Below are positions 24,051 through 32,749 of a stretch of 64,000 nucleotides of DNA, in pieces (position 1 is the stretch's first letter; every line of letters starts with the position of its first letter). The notes beneath the pieces were generated by a model. The model was not told the origin of the DNA. It worked only from the letters and a program-made list of their open reading frames with translations, and did no database searches. The position numbers and the translations under genes were made by a program. The DNA comes from a virus: positions 62,001 through 126,000 of the IMG/VR virus record IMGVR_UViG_3300035663_000001. One strand, given 5' to 3'.

Positions 24051-24450
24051 CCCTACTAAGGATAAATTACTACAAGATATCAATCAATTAATTGATTCGA
24101 CAGATGAAGTTCTCAATAGCTGGTCTGGAGATACCAATCTACAATTCCCTGTTTTATTAGGAATGATTGCTGTTCGTAATAACTGGGATGAGAAACAGGT
24201 ACGACGGGCCGATCCTTTTGTCCGAGAATATATTCGGAACCATCCTGAATGGTATGTCACTCGTGGTGCTCATGGCGGCATTATGAGGGCAGCTGATAAA
24301 AATAAAAAAGAACAAGCTAAACTGTCTAAAGAGTTGACTAAAAAACAAATGAAAAGTGATTTAGAGGCTAAGGTAGCTGCGATGGAAAGCAAAGTAACCT
24401 CACAGGTTACCTCAGATGTATCCGAGGATGATTCGGCAGAAAACGAGTGA
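24043..24450 (+). CDS. Winged-helix-like protein, paralogue of 11614-11943
   Basis: 135 residues. A central segment (PVLLGMIAVRNNWDEKQV ... YIRNHPEWYVT-RGAHGG) matches the 11614 protein in order and in the R-G-A-H-G-G wing. The C-terminus is a Lys-rich helix and an acidic end. Probably DNA-binding; target unknown. Confidence 0.55.
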   Translation: MNNPTKDKLLQDINQLIDSTDEVLNSWSGDTNLQFPVLLGMIAVRNNWDEKQVRRADPFVREYIRNHPEWYVTRGAHGGIMRAADKNKKEQAKLSKELTKKQMKSDLEAKVAAMESKVTSQVTSDVSEDDSAENE

Positions 24451-24462
24451 TATAGGAATCAT

Positions 24463-24495
24463 GCCCCTTACGAGATACGAAGGGGCCATTATTCT
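24463..24495 (+). terminator. Weak intrinsic terminator
   Basis: GCCCCTT (24463-24469) pairs with AAGGGGC (24480-24486), followed by CATTATTCTT. The T tract is interrupted, so termination may be partial. Confidence 0.5.
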
Positions 24496-24506
24496 TAGAT
24501 AATAGA

Positions 24507-24522
24507 ATCTAGATATCTAGAT
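24507..24522. repeat. 16-bp palindrome
   Basis: ATCTAGATATCTAGAT is a perfect palindrome made of two copies of the self-complementary ATCTAGAT. It lies 36 bases before the lipoprotein start and could be an operator. Confidence 0.45.
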
Positions 24523-24557
24523 GTCTAAAGACGCCGACAAGGCATAGAAAGGTTCAT

Positions 24558-25124
24558 ATGAAAAGTATTTTTTTAACATCTCTATTAGCAGTTAGTTTAA
24601 TGTCTTGCTCGGCTTGTGCAGGAAATTCGTCCTCTAACGGAGGGAATACGGTAGATTTGCCTGCTACCATTGTTCCCTCTGCAGAACCTACTGAAGTTCC
24701 AGTACCCAAACCACCAGAGAAATTTACATTTTCCCAAGAAAATTGGGAGTTTACGTTGCCAGAACCATGGCCCCTAGAAGGAGAGCAAGGAGAATGTACT
24801 CCACAAAATTGTGGGGTTGTCTTACGATCTCCCAATCGTGAGGCCATGGTAATTTTCATTAGGGAAACTTTTAATGAATCATTTGATACTTTTGTAATTC
24901 TTTCACTGAGAAGTCTCAAAGGAATTGATGCAGAAGTAATTTCTGCCGATCCAGTTATGATAAATGGTCATAATTTTGTATTAATTAAAGCCCTCAAGAA
25001 TGAGGTAATTGTAGATAATTGGGTGACTGTCAAGAATAATAATGCATATAATTTATCTTGCGGCGGATTTGGAGATAATGCTGAATTATGTTCGCAGATA
25101 GCGGCTAGTTTAATTATTAGGTAA
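24558..25124 (+). CDS. Lipoprotein, 188 aa
   Basis: AAAGG precedes the start. Signal MKSIFLTSLLAVSLMSC with lipobox Cys at 17, a Ser/Pro-rich linker, then a compact domain (WEFTLPEPWPLEG ... VLRSPNREAMVIFIRET) with conserved Cys pairs. The domain resembles small secreted bacterial proteins that follow membrane anchors. Envelope location is expected; function unknown. Its stop overlaps the next ATG (TAATG). Confidence 0.7.
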   Translation: MKSIFLTSLLAVSLMSCSACAGNSSSNGGNTVDLPATIVPSAEPTEVPVPKPPEKFTFSQENWEFTLPEPWPLEGEQGECTPQNCGVVLRSPNREAMVIFIRETFNESFDTFVILSLRSLKGIDAEVISADPVMINGHNFVLIKALKNEVIVDNWVTVKNNNAYNLSCGGFGDNAELCSQIAASLIIR

Positions 25125-25336
25125 TGTCAATAAAAAACACCTTTCTAGACATTGAAGAAATAAATGAGGCTAATAAGGAACGTCTACTACAAATTAGACA
25201 GAACTTATTTGCCTCATGTGTTCGCAATGCTCAAAATGAAGAAAGAAAAGGGATGTATTTAATATCGGTTATTATTTTTACTGAGTTTGAAAGATTAACC
25301 CGACATATTACCGAGCCGGATATAATTAAAAATTAA
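25124..25336 (+). CDS. Hypothetical protein, 70 aa
   Basis: Starts in TAATG. Helical and charged (EEINEANKERLLQIRQNLF). Converges with the minus-strand gene that follows. Unknown function. Confidence 0.55.
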   Translation: MSIKNTFLDIEEINEANKERLLQIRQNLFASCVRNAQNEERKGMYLISVIIFTEFERLTRHITEPDIIKN

Positions 25337-25674
25337 ACCAAAATTTCTTGAAATCCTAAATCAAAATCCTTTTGAAAGTTTTCTTTCAAAGAACTTTTAA
25401 CTGCTAAGTTAATTAACTTATCTCTTTTTTCTTTATGTTTATTAATAGTCTCTTGTTTATTCTTGTCTAGATTAAGAGTAAAAGCTATCGTCTGTTCAGC
25501 TGGCATAGTAACATGAGATACATAGACTAAACCATCCATAACTAATGGAAACTTTTTGAAGAGATCTTCAATAGAGTTTCTGACTATTTTTTTAACTAAA
25601 TTAATCTCAGGTTTAGCGGCTTGCTTTTGTTGATAAAGCCAAGCCCATCTTAACATGTATCCCGTTTTATTCAT
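25333..25674 (-). CDS. Hypothetical protein, 113 aa
   Basis: One of few minus-strand genes. Aromatic N-terminus (MLRWAWLYQQKQ), a beta-rich centre (LVYVSHVTMPAEQTIAFTLN) and a Lys-rich helical end. No family recognised. Convergent with the plus-strand gene ending at 25336. Confidence 0.55.
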   Translation of the reverse strand: MNKTGYMLRWAWLYQQKQAAKPEINLVKKIVRNSIEDLFKKFPLVMDGLVYVSHVTMPAEQTIAFTLNLDKNKQETINKHKEKRDKLINLAVKSSLKENFQKDFDLGFQEILV

Positions 25675-25714
25675 ATTATCAATGCGTTTAAATTGACAGC
25701 CTTAGGTGCAACTA

Positions 25715-26026
25715 ATGTTAAAATTAACAGAAAAAAAAAATCTATCACGACTAATTAAGAGAGAAATTAGGAAATCGGTAAATGCCGAATCCAATTGCCC
25801 CATCTCTATTATTGATGGAGATAGCCCACCTATATTAGTAGGTGAGTCCTATCATTATCAAAATAAATCAGGGGATAAGATTCAATATCCCAATGCTTAT
25901 CGAAAAGCTTGGGGCAAACCAGTTTATATTAATTCTACTCGTCGTATTGAAGTAGGATCAGATTGGTTACTTAACCAAATGAGCCTGTACAATTTTAGAT
26001 TATTGCGTTTGAAAGTTCTCCAATAA
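25715..26026 (+). CDS. Hypothetical protein, 103 aa
   Basis: The ATG at 25715 is chosen because AGGTG lies 6 bases upstream; an in-frame GTG lies 3 codons earlier. Basic N-terminus, then a G-E-S-Y-H-Y ... A-Y-R-K-A-W-G-K segment. Sits one base before the exonuclease gene. Confidence 0.55.
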   Translation: MLKLTEKKNLSRLIKREIRKSVNAESNCPISIIDGDSPPILVGESYHYQNKSGDKIQYPNAYRKAWGKPVYINSTRRIEVGSDWLLNQMSLYNFRLLRLKVLQ

Positions 26027-26027
26027 G

Positions 26028-26855
26028 ATGGACAATATTTTATTAATTGATGGTTTAAATTTTATCTGGAGAGCCTGTATCAAATTTGGAGTACCACCAG
26101 TAGCCGATGTGGATGATACTACTATCTTTACTTTTAACTTCTTTAGAAATCTCAGGCCAATCATTGAAGATTTTAAACCACATAAATGCTTCTTCGTCTT
26201 AGAAGGTCATCCTCAATTTAGATACGATCTATTCGCCGATTATAAAGCCAACAGAATTATCAAACAAGCTTCTAAACAAGAAACTCGAGATAAGTTTTAC
26301 GCCACTAAAGAAAAAATATTGCAATTAATGCAATTTCTTCCCATCACTTTATGTCGAGCGGAAGCTTATGAAGCCGATGATGTGATTGCCACTCTGTGTG
26401 ATAATATGCAGTTAGAGTCATTAACTATTATCAGTAGCGATTCTGATTTTACTCAGTTATTACAAAGAAATTATCCTCATATTCAAATTTATAATCCCAT
26501 TAAAAAAATATTTGTCGAAGCGCCACCTTATCCTTATGTCGCTCATAAATGTTTAGTAGGAGATAAGTCAGATAATATTCCTGGCATCTTAAAACCTAAA
26601 AAAGCTTTAGACACTATTAGTCATCCTCAACTATTTCAATCTTTTCTTTCGATCGAAGAAAATCGTGCCAATTTCAATATTAATCGACAATTAATTGAAT
26701 TTAGACACGTTCCTGAAGAAGAAATTATTTTGCTGGATGGTCATGCTAATTTTGATGCTTTGCATCAAGCATTTCAAGAAATGAAATTTGAATCCATTAC
26801 TAATGATAAGTCTTGGCATAAGTATGTGACAACTTTTAATTGCCTAAAATATTAG
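26028..26855 (+). CDS. 5'-3' exonuclease / flap endonuclease
   Basis: 275 residues, like the nuclease domain of Pol I or phage RNase H. Acidic metal ligands: Asp9 (LLIDGLN), E-A-D-D (about 117), S-S-D-S-D-F (about 143) and G-D-K-S-D-N-I-P-G (about 185, the helix-hairpin-helix region). It removes RNA primers and 5' flaps during replication. Placed beside a P-loop kinase gene. Confidence 0.88.
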   Translation: MDNILLIDGLNFIWRACIKFGVPPVADVDDTTIFTFNFFRNLRPIIEDFKPHKCFFVLEGHPQFRYDLFADYKANRIIKQASKQETRDKFYATKEKILQLMQFLPITLCRAEAYEADDVIATLCDNMQLESLTIISSDSDFTQLLQRNYPHIQIYNPIKKIFVEAPPYPYVAHKCLVGDKSDNIPGILKPKKALDTISHPQLFQSFLSIEENRANFNINRQLIEFRHVPEEEIILLDGHANFDALHQAFQEMKFESITNDKSWHKYVTTFNCLKY

Positions 26856-26862
26856 GATTATT

Positions 26863-27465
26863 ATGCAAATTTTTCTGATAGGTATGCCCCAAAGTGGAAG
26901 AACCACCGTGGCCAAATATATTGCGTCCCATCATAATTATGGATATATTGATGCTACGTCTTGGATTCTCTCCTCTTTTAGAGAGCCATTAGAATCAGAA
27001 ACGATAAGTCAATATCAAGACGCTAAACATACTTGGCTGTTAGAAAGAATAAAAGAAAATCCCAAACTAATTGTTAGCAATATTCAAGATATTATTTCAA
27101 TTAATAAAAAAAATTATCAGACACATCAGTTTGTAATCGATGGTCTCTTTTCTCCCAAAGATTTTACTGAGTTATTTGATTACCATCAAGATATGGTAAT
27201 CTTTGTTAACCGTCTTAATAATCCAGCCGATTATCAAGATTATGAAAACATTGGCGCCTCAGTTATTAGAGATTATTGTTTTTGGTTGTCTTCCGCTGAT
27301 TGCTTACCAAAAGAAAGATGGATAGAATTTAATTTCTCTATTCCAGGAGAAAATAATAATTACATGAGACAAATTGGTAGTAAGAACTCTATCTTTTTAG
27401 TGAAGAATTTAAATAAAGTAAATGAAATTTTAACTGGGTTATTATCTCAACAACCTTATTCTTGA
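26863..27465 (+). CDS. P-loop nucleotide kinase-like protein with an altered Walker A
   Basis: 200 residues. N-terminus M-Q-I-F-L-I-G-M-P-Q-S-G-R-T-T-V-A: the Walker A lysine (GxxxxGKT) is replaced by Arg14. The size and the D-G-L-F and F-V-N-R-L-N positions fit adenylate/deoxynucleoside-monophosphate kinases. The change may reduce activity or shift nucleotide choice. Overlaps a convergent minus-strand gene by 10 bases. Confidence 0.65.
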   Translation: MQIFLIGMPQSGRTTVAKYIASHHNYGYIDATSWILSSFREPLESETISQYQDAKHTWLLERIKENPKLIVSNIQDIISINKKNYQTHQFVIDGLFSPKDFTELFDYHQDMVIFVNRLNNPADYQDYENIGASVIRDYCFWLSSADCLPKERWIEFNFSIPGENNNYMRQIGSKNSIFLVKNLNKVNEILTGLLSQQPYS

Positions 27466-27653
27466 GCTAAAATAGCAGCTAATTTTTTATCCTCTTCATC
27501 AATTAATTCTTGAATAACCTTATCAATAACTGCAGAACTATATGCTTCTGCTTCGGCTAATACTTCTGGAGAGGCTCTTCTTAATGCGGCTTCTTCTTCA
27601 GCAGTTAGTTTGAGGTTTCTATCATCTAAGAAAGCTATTTTTTTATTTTTCAT
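27456..27653 (-). CDS. Hypothetical acidic helical protein, 65 aa
   Basis: Downstream of, and overlapping by 4 bases, the long minus-strand gene. Helical (TAEEEAALRRASPEVLAEAE). It may be a partner of the upstream coiled protein. Confidence 0.55.
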   Translation of the reverse strand: MKNKKIAFLDDRNLKLTAEEEAALRRASPEVLAEAEAYSSAVIDKVIQELIDEEDKKLAAILAQE

Positions 27654-29191
27654 TGGTTCCTTAAGGAGTCTAAGACTACTTGCAAAGCATTAAGTGGAGA
27701 TTTATATTCTTTCTCTTTATTAAAGTTAACTATTAACTTTTCTCCCATAGATATCAATTCTTCTATTGAGAATGGTAAAGATTCTTGTTTAACTACTTTC
27801 TCTACCATTTTTCTAAAATTTTCAATTTGATTAATATCTTCACTAGCCTTGATAAAAATAGGGTTTACATTCACTAATGTATCAGCCATATTTTTAGCTA
27901 TTGCTTCTAATCTCTTTAAATTCTCTTTATTCTCCTCAGTTGGGGATTCTTTGAATAACGCAAAGGCCGCTGTTATTTTTAAACGTATCTCAATAATTTC
28001 TGGATGTTTATCTACGCTTTTTAGCAATTTCTTTTTAATTTCACTTTTTGCGCTTTGAGTTTTTTGTTTTAAACTCAAATTGACACCATCCAAAGTGCCA
28101 GAATCTCGACGAACTTTTCTATCTTCTATTTCTTTTTCACGTGATACATGAAAGCTACTTTGCTCTGTAGCTGCTAAAACTTTAGCAATAGCAGTCATTT
28201 TTTGCTGTAATTTTTTATTTTCATTTATTAGTTTCGACTTTTCTGGGTCGTTATCTGGTAATAAGCCAATTTTAGCAGCATTAGCTTTATATACAATAGC
28301 TAGTTGTTCAATGTCTACCACTCGTTTTTTTCTAGTTTCTTGAACAGCACTTCTTATTTTATCTCGATATTGAACATAAAGTTCAGGATCTTCTTTCATT
28401 TTTTTACGTAATTCTGTTTGTCTAGATTTTTCTCTAGCTAATATTGAATCATATTTATCTTTATCTTTTTGCGTCTCTTGATACCATGCTTGTCTTTTAG
28501 CTTGATGCAATTTCCATTTTTCTGGGTCGGCTTTCATTTTTAAATATCTTTTTCTAGCTGCCGCTTGTAATGCTTCGTATTTCTTTTTAAATAGAGGATT
28601 AGTCTTATACAATTCAAGTGTTTCTTTGGCTTTTTCAGAGGCATCGTGCATTCTTTTAGCCCGATAACCCTCAGCATTAGGATTACCTTCCATTTCAGTC
28701 GAATAACCAAATTCTTCCGGTAATACCAAAGCCATCATTTCTGCTTCAGACACACCGTCTTCTTCATGTTTTTTAATATGCTGGTACACATCGTTAAAAA
28801 CATTTTCAATAAATTTATTTAATGAAGCAGGATCTATATCCTCATTCTCTAAAAATGACGAACTTCCAATATACGCATTATTCAGTAACTTTTCATACAA
28901 CCTTTTAAAGGTATCATACACTTCAATAGAATTACCTACATCCTCATCTTCCTCTTCTAAAGTATCCATAAATACATTATATTGATTATAGAATGCTTCT
29001 AATAAAGAAAATAATTCTGGATTTTTAATATCAATGGAGTCATAATCAGCTTCAATATTTCCAGTTAAAGAAAAGTCATCCTCTCCCGTGTCATCATCTG
29101 GCATAGTATAATATGTAGTTTGACCGAGAGACCGCAAGACCCTTCGATAAAATAAATCAGCTAATTTTAAGATTGTAGATAGTTGGCTCAT
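27650..29191 (-). CDS. Long coiled, highly charged protein, 513 aa
   Basis: N-terminal amphipathic helix (STILKLADLFYRRVLRSLG), an acidic region with many Asp/Glu, then a long basic coiled region (RKRYLKMKADPEKWKLHQAK) and helical end. No enzyme motif. The N-terminal helix resembles those at 43895 and 55531 (minus), which could be a shared virion-targeting signal. Possible structural or internal head protein, on composition and strand only. Confidence 0.55.
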   Translation of the reverse strand: MSQLSTILKLADLFYRRVLRSLGQTTYYTMPDDDTGEDDFSLTGNIEADYDSIDIKNPELFSLLEAFYNQYNVFMDTLEEEDEDVGNSIEVYDTFKRLYEKLLNNAYIGSSSFLENEDIDPASLNKFIENVFNDVYQHIKKHEEDGVSEAEMMALVLPEEFGYSTEMEGNPNAEGYRAKRMHDASEKAKETLELYKTNPLFKKKYEALQAAARKRYLKMKADPEKWKLHQAKRQAWYQETQKDKDKYDSILAREKSRQTELRKKMKEDPELYVQYRDKIRSAVQETRKKRVVDIEQLAIVYKANAAKIGLLPDNDPEKSKLINENKKLQQKMTAIAKVLAATEQSSFHVSREKEIEDRKVRRDSGTLDGVNLSLKQKTQSAKSEIKKKLLKSVDKHPEIIEIRLKITAAFALFKESPTEENKENLKRLEAIAKNMADTLVNVNPIFIKASEDINQIENFRKMVEKVVKQESLPFSIEELISMGEKLIVNFNKEKEYKSPLNALQVVLDSLRNQ

Positions 29192-29223
29192 GTGTACCTT
29201 GTCTTTATGGTATATATAGTTTT

Positions 29224-30114
29224 ATGAGTAAAATAAAATCTCCTTTTCCCTTTTTTGGAGGAAAAAGCAAGGTCGCTGATTTGATTTGGTCAAGATTGGG
29301 TCATGTTTCCAATTATATCGAACCTTTTGCCGGTTCATTAGCTGTCTTGTTAGCTAATCCTCATCCAGCCAAAATTGAAACTATTAATGATAAAAATCAT
29401 TTTATTGCTAATTTTTGGCGAGCTATCACCATCGACCCAGCAGGAGTTGCTAAATTTGCCGACCATCCAGTCAATGAGGCTGATTTGCATGCCCGTCATC
29501 ATTGGTTAGTATCTGATGCTACTGATGACTTTAAATATCAAATGGATCATAATCCAGATTTTTATGATCTAAAAATTGCCGGATGGTGGGTCTGGGGAAT
29601 CAGCGCCTCGATTGGATCCAGTTGGATGAACCCATATGGTGTAAATTCTTTACCCTTACTCTCTTCCGCCGGTTCAGGCATTCACGGATTAACTCATAAT
29701 ATTTTTGATTGGTTTACTGCTTTACAAACTAGATTGAGACGAGTAAGAGTAGCCTGTGGTGATTGGGAACGTGTCATGTCCCCCTCGATTACTTTTAAAA
29801 ATAAAGGCTTGTCTCACAATGATGTGACCGCTATTTTTTTAGACCCACCTTACCTGACCTCAGGTCGAGATAAGGTTTATTTAGAGGAGTCTAATATTTT
29901 TCCTCAAGTTTATCAATGGGCATTAGACCATGGAGATTTACCGAATGTAAGAATTGCTTTATGCGGTTATGACAGCGAGTTAACTTTCCCAGATACTTGG
30001 GAAACGGTGGCATGGAAAACTAATGGGGGTTTTGCTAATGCTTCTAATACTCGTGGTAGAGCTAACTCAGATAAAGAAAGAATTTGGTTTAGCCCTCATT
30101 GTTTGAAAATATGA
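29224..30114 (+). CDS. dam: DNA adenine methyltransferase (Dam, D12 class)
   Basis: 296 residues. AdoMet motif P-F-F-G-G-K-S near the start, I-E-P-F-A-G-S, and the catalytic D-P-P-Y (about residue 210) followed by L-T-S-G-R. It transfers a methyl group to adenine N6 in DNA, protecting phage DNA or tagging it. The W-W-V-W-G-I insert is typical of phage members. Recognition site unknown. Confidence 0.88.
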   Translation: MSKIKSPFPFFGGKSKVADLIWSRLGHVSNYIEPFAGSLAVLLANPHPAKIETINDKNHFIANFWRAITIDPAGVAKFADHPVNEADLHARHHWLVSDATDDFKYQMDHNPDFYDLKIAGWWVWGISASIGSSWMNPYGVNSLPLLSSAGSGIHGLTHNIFDWFTALQTRLRRVRVACGDWERVMSPSITFKNKGLSHNDVTAIFLDPPYLTSGRDKVYLEESNIFPQVYQWALDHGDLPNVRIALCGYDSELTFPDTWETVAWKTNGGFANASNTRGRANSDKERIWFSPHCLKI

Positions 30115-30133
30115 TTTTTGAAACATTATAATT

Positions 30134-30298
30134 ATGGACTACAGTTTTCCGTCTCGAAAATTTTTATTTAAATGTGACTCCTGTCATATGATTATTAGCG
30201 TCACCTTTGACGAAGAAGAAGACCTTGAAAAAGTTCAAGAAGATACCATGGTATTGGAATGTACTTGCGAGGGTCGCTGCACCGTGCTTCGAGACTAA
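30134..30298 (+). CDS. Small zinc-ribbon protein, 54 aa
   Basis: F-K-C-D-S-C-H-M and E-C-T-C-E-G-R-C give two CxxC-like knuckles around an acidic linker. Too short to assign. It sits 19 bases after the dam stop. Confidence 0.6.
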   Translation: MDYSFPSRKFLFKCDSCHMIISVTFDEEEDLEKVQEDTMVLECTCEGRCTVLRD

Positions 30299-30319
30299 TT
30301 TTTAAAAATGCGCCCGGCC

Positions 30320-30345
30320 TTGACAGCCAATTTATAGTTTTTACC
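30320..30345 (+). promoter_or_regulatory. Possible promoter
   Basis: TTGACA at 30320-30325 is a perfect -35, but the -10 region (TACCTT, spacer 16) is poor. GGGAG follows at 30361 as a ribosome site for the TTG start at 30372. Confidence 0.4.
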
Positions 30346-30371
30346 TTAGGTGGACGAAAGGGAGTCGCACC

Positions 30372-30902
30372 TTGGATCAAGAAAAGCTATTATCGGAATT
30401 GTCAACGATCCGTCAAGGATCAACGTTTATAACCCTGTTAGGTTATCGAAATAATAATCAAGAGTTAGCGGATTACAATATTATTTTCAATATCAATTAT
30501 CGTAATGCACTATTACGATCTATTTCTATTCTTTCTAAAATAGAAACCTCCTTTGATATAGAGGCACAAGCCAAGCAACAATTAATGAGAGAATTAAATA
30601 ATTCTCTGTCTAAAAAATCTCCACATGCGATATATACCCAAGTTACAGGTCCCAATGGTCAAATCATTTCGGGAATTAAAAAGCATCATCAGACTGGTGT
30701 TCTTTATCTATCTGGGCTTATTAATAGTAAGCGTGTCATTGTGCCTGGGACTTATTCAAATCGTCAGCGTTGTGGCCTGGCACAAACTAAAGAACATTTT
30801 CGTAAAATGTTACCGATTAGTAAAATTAGACAGTTTACCTTAACCCCACAACATCTCAATACAATTGCCGTGCAAGGCAAACGATTAACTCTTCAATCTT
30901 AA
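30372..30902 (+). CDS. Conserved hypothetical protein, 176 aa, TTG start
   Basis: The TTG start is supported by GGGAG 9 bases upstream; no ATG lies nearby. The start (LLSELSTIRQGSTFITLLGY) resembles phage proteins of unknown role that share a x-G-x-F/T-x-x-L/I-x-Y-R pattern. The second half is basic (KKHHQTGVLYLSG, NRQRCGLAQTKEHFRKML). Upstream of the Ro60 gene and likely cotranscribed. Confidence 0.6.
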   Translation: MDQEKLLSELSTIRQGSTFITLLGYRNNNQELADYNIIFNINYRNALLRSISILSKIETSFDIEAQAKQQLMRELNNSLSKKSPHAIYTQVTGPNGQIISGIKKHHQTGVLYLSGLINSKRVIVPGTYSNRQRCGLAQTKEHFRKMLPISKIRQFTLTPQHLNTIAVQGKRLTLQS

Positions 30903-30935
30903 ATTGTTGTATTTATTTACAAATAAAGGATTTTT

Positions 30936-32489
30936 ATGGCTTCCAAGAAATTATTCAACTCTAAATCTACTGTCGCAGCACCTGTCACCAATACTACTAA
31001 TAATGCCGGAGGATCAGCTTATGCCATGTCAGATAAGGCAGCCCTGGCTCAATTAGCCATGACCGGCTGTTTTAATGGCACCTATTATGTATCAGCCGAA
31101 CATCAATTAGAAAAAGTTATCGAGTTGGCTAATAAATTGAGCCCCAAGTATGTAGCCAAGTTAGCAGTGTATTCTCGTCAACAAGGTTTAATGAAAGATA
31201 TGCCAGCTGTCTTAGCAGCGGTAGTGGCTGGTAAAGATTCAGCGCTTTTATCACGAATCTTTCCTCAAGTTATTGATAGTCCCAAAATGTTGCGGAACTT
31301 TGTTCAAGTACTCCGTTCCGGAGTGACTGGTCGTAAATCCTTAGGTACCCGCCCGAAGAAATTAATCCAACAATATTTAGCATCCTTAACAGATGAGCAG
31401 CTGTTTAACGCCGATGTGGGCCAAGATCCATCATTAAAAGACATCATTAAGATGGTGCATCCTAAACCAAATAGCGAATCTCGTTCAGCTTTATATGGAT
31501 ATCTTCTAGATAAGAAATATAATCCTCAGCACTTATGTCAACTAGCAAAGCAGTTTGAACTTTTTAAAAAGGAAATGGGATCAGAAATACCAGACGTTCC
31601 ATTTCAAATGTTAACACAGTTGCCATTGACTGACAGTCATTGGAAGCAAATTGCAGCTAATGCCACTTGGACCCAAACTCGATTGAATCTCAATACTTTT
31701 GAGCGTCATGGCGTTTTTAAAGATGCCAAACTGACGCAACTTCTGGCCAATAAATTGCAAGATGCACACCAAGTTGAGAAAGCGAAAGTGTTCCCGTATC
31801 AGTTATTTACTGCTTTCAAAAATATGAACTCAACGATTCCTTCTTCGGTCTCTATCGCTTTGCAACAAGCAGCCGAGATTTCGATGGAAAATATCCCTAC
31901 CTTTCCAGGTCAAGTATATGTTATGGTTGATACTTCTGGCTCTATGAGTTCTCCGGTGACAGGTCATCGAGGCAGTGTTACTAGTAAAATGCGATGTATT
32001 GATGTCGCAGCTTTAGTCGCAGCAGCCATTATGCGAAAGAATCCTAATGCCGAAATTATTCCTTTTGATACTCAAGTTCATTCCCATCGATTGAATCCAT
32101 GGGATTCTGTCATGACTAATGCTCAGAAATTATCTAATTTTGGTGGAGGTGGAACGGATTGTTCAATTGCTTTGCGTCATCTTAATAATACACAGGCTTC
32201 CGGAGACCTAGTTATCTATGTCTCCGATAATGAATCTTGGGTAGATCCGACTCGTTATCGGAGTACCGCAACCATGGCTGAATGGGTTAAATTTAAGTCG
32301 CGTAATAAAAATGCTAAACTGGTCTGTATTGATGTTACTCCTAATGGTACTGTGCAAGCTAGTGATGGCAATGCCATTTTAAATATTGGCGGGTTTTCTG
32401 ATTCGGTCTTTGAAGTAATTGCTAAATTTACGGAATTAGGAAATCACAAAGATCTGTGGATTAATACCATAGAATCAGTGGAGATATAA
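30936..32489 (+). CDS. Ro60-like TROVE-domain protein
   Basis: 517 residues. An N-terminal TROVE HEAT-like ring (about 30-330) is followed by a C-terminal vWA domain with the MIDAS motif D-T-S-G-S-M-S-S and a later F-G-G-G-G-T-D. Bacterial relatives (Rsr) bind noncoding Y RNA and, with PNPase, help degrade or mature structured RNA. No Y RNA is apparent next to the gene. AAGGATTTTT precedes the ATG. The next genes include a second vWA protein. Confidence 0.92.
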   Translation: MASKKLFNSKSTVAAPVTNTTNNAGGSAYAMSDKAALAQLAMTGCFNGTYYVSAEHQLEKVIELANKLSPKYVAKLAVYSRQQGLMKDMPAVLAAVVAGKDSALLSRIFPQVIDSPKMLRNFVQVLRSGVTGRKSLGTRPKKLIQQYLASLTDEQLFNADVGQDPSLKDIIKMVHPKPNSESRSALYGYLLDKKYNPQHLCQLAKQFELFKKEMGSEIPDVPFQMLTQLPLTDSHWKQIAANATWTQTRLNLNTFERHGVFKDAKLTQLLANKLQDAHQVEKAKVFPYQLFTAFKNMNSTIPSSVSIALQQAAEISMENIPTFPGQVYVMVDTSGSMSSPVTGHRGSVTSKMRCIDVAALVAAAIMRKNPNAEIIPFDTQVHSHRLNPWDSVMTNAQKLSNFGGGGTDCSIALRHLNNTQASGDLVIYVSDNESWVDPTRYRSTATMAEWVKFKSRNKNAKLVCIDVTPNGTVQASDGNAILNIGGFSDSVFEVIAKFTELGNHKDLWINTIESVEI

Positions 32490-32494
32490 AATAG

Positions 32495-32734
32495 ATGGCT
32501 ATACATTTAATTATTACTGCCAAAGAGAAGGTTGATGCGGCCTTATTAACTGAACTTCAACATCTTGGCGTCACAGTTTCTAGTTCTTTAGAAGAGTTAG
32601 GGATTGTCTTAGGATCTGTTTCTGAAATCAATTTTGACAATACTCTACAACAGATACAAAATCTTACTCCTGTTCTAGGAGTAGAAATTGAAAACGAACT
32701 ATCAGTTGGACCGCCAGATACAGAAATTTATTAA
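32495..32734 (+). CDS. Small protein with inhibitor-I9-like fold
   Basis: 79 residues. Strand-helix-strand pattern (IHLIITAKEKVD ... TELQHLGVTVSSSL ... GIVLGSVSEIN ... TPVLGVEIENELSV) fits the ferredoxin-like propeptide/inhibitor I9 group. Located between the Ro60 and vWA genes. No protease target is apparent. Confidence 0.5.
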   Translation: MAIHLIITAKEKVDAALLTELQHLGVTVSSSLEELGIVLGSVSEINFDNTLQQIQNLTPVLGVEIENELSVGPPDTEIY

Positions 32735-32749
32735 ACAATAGGAACAAGT

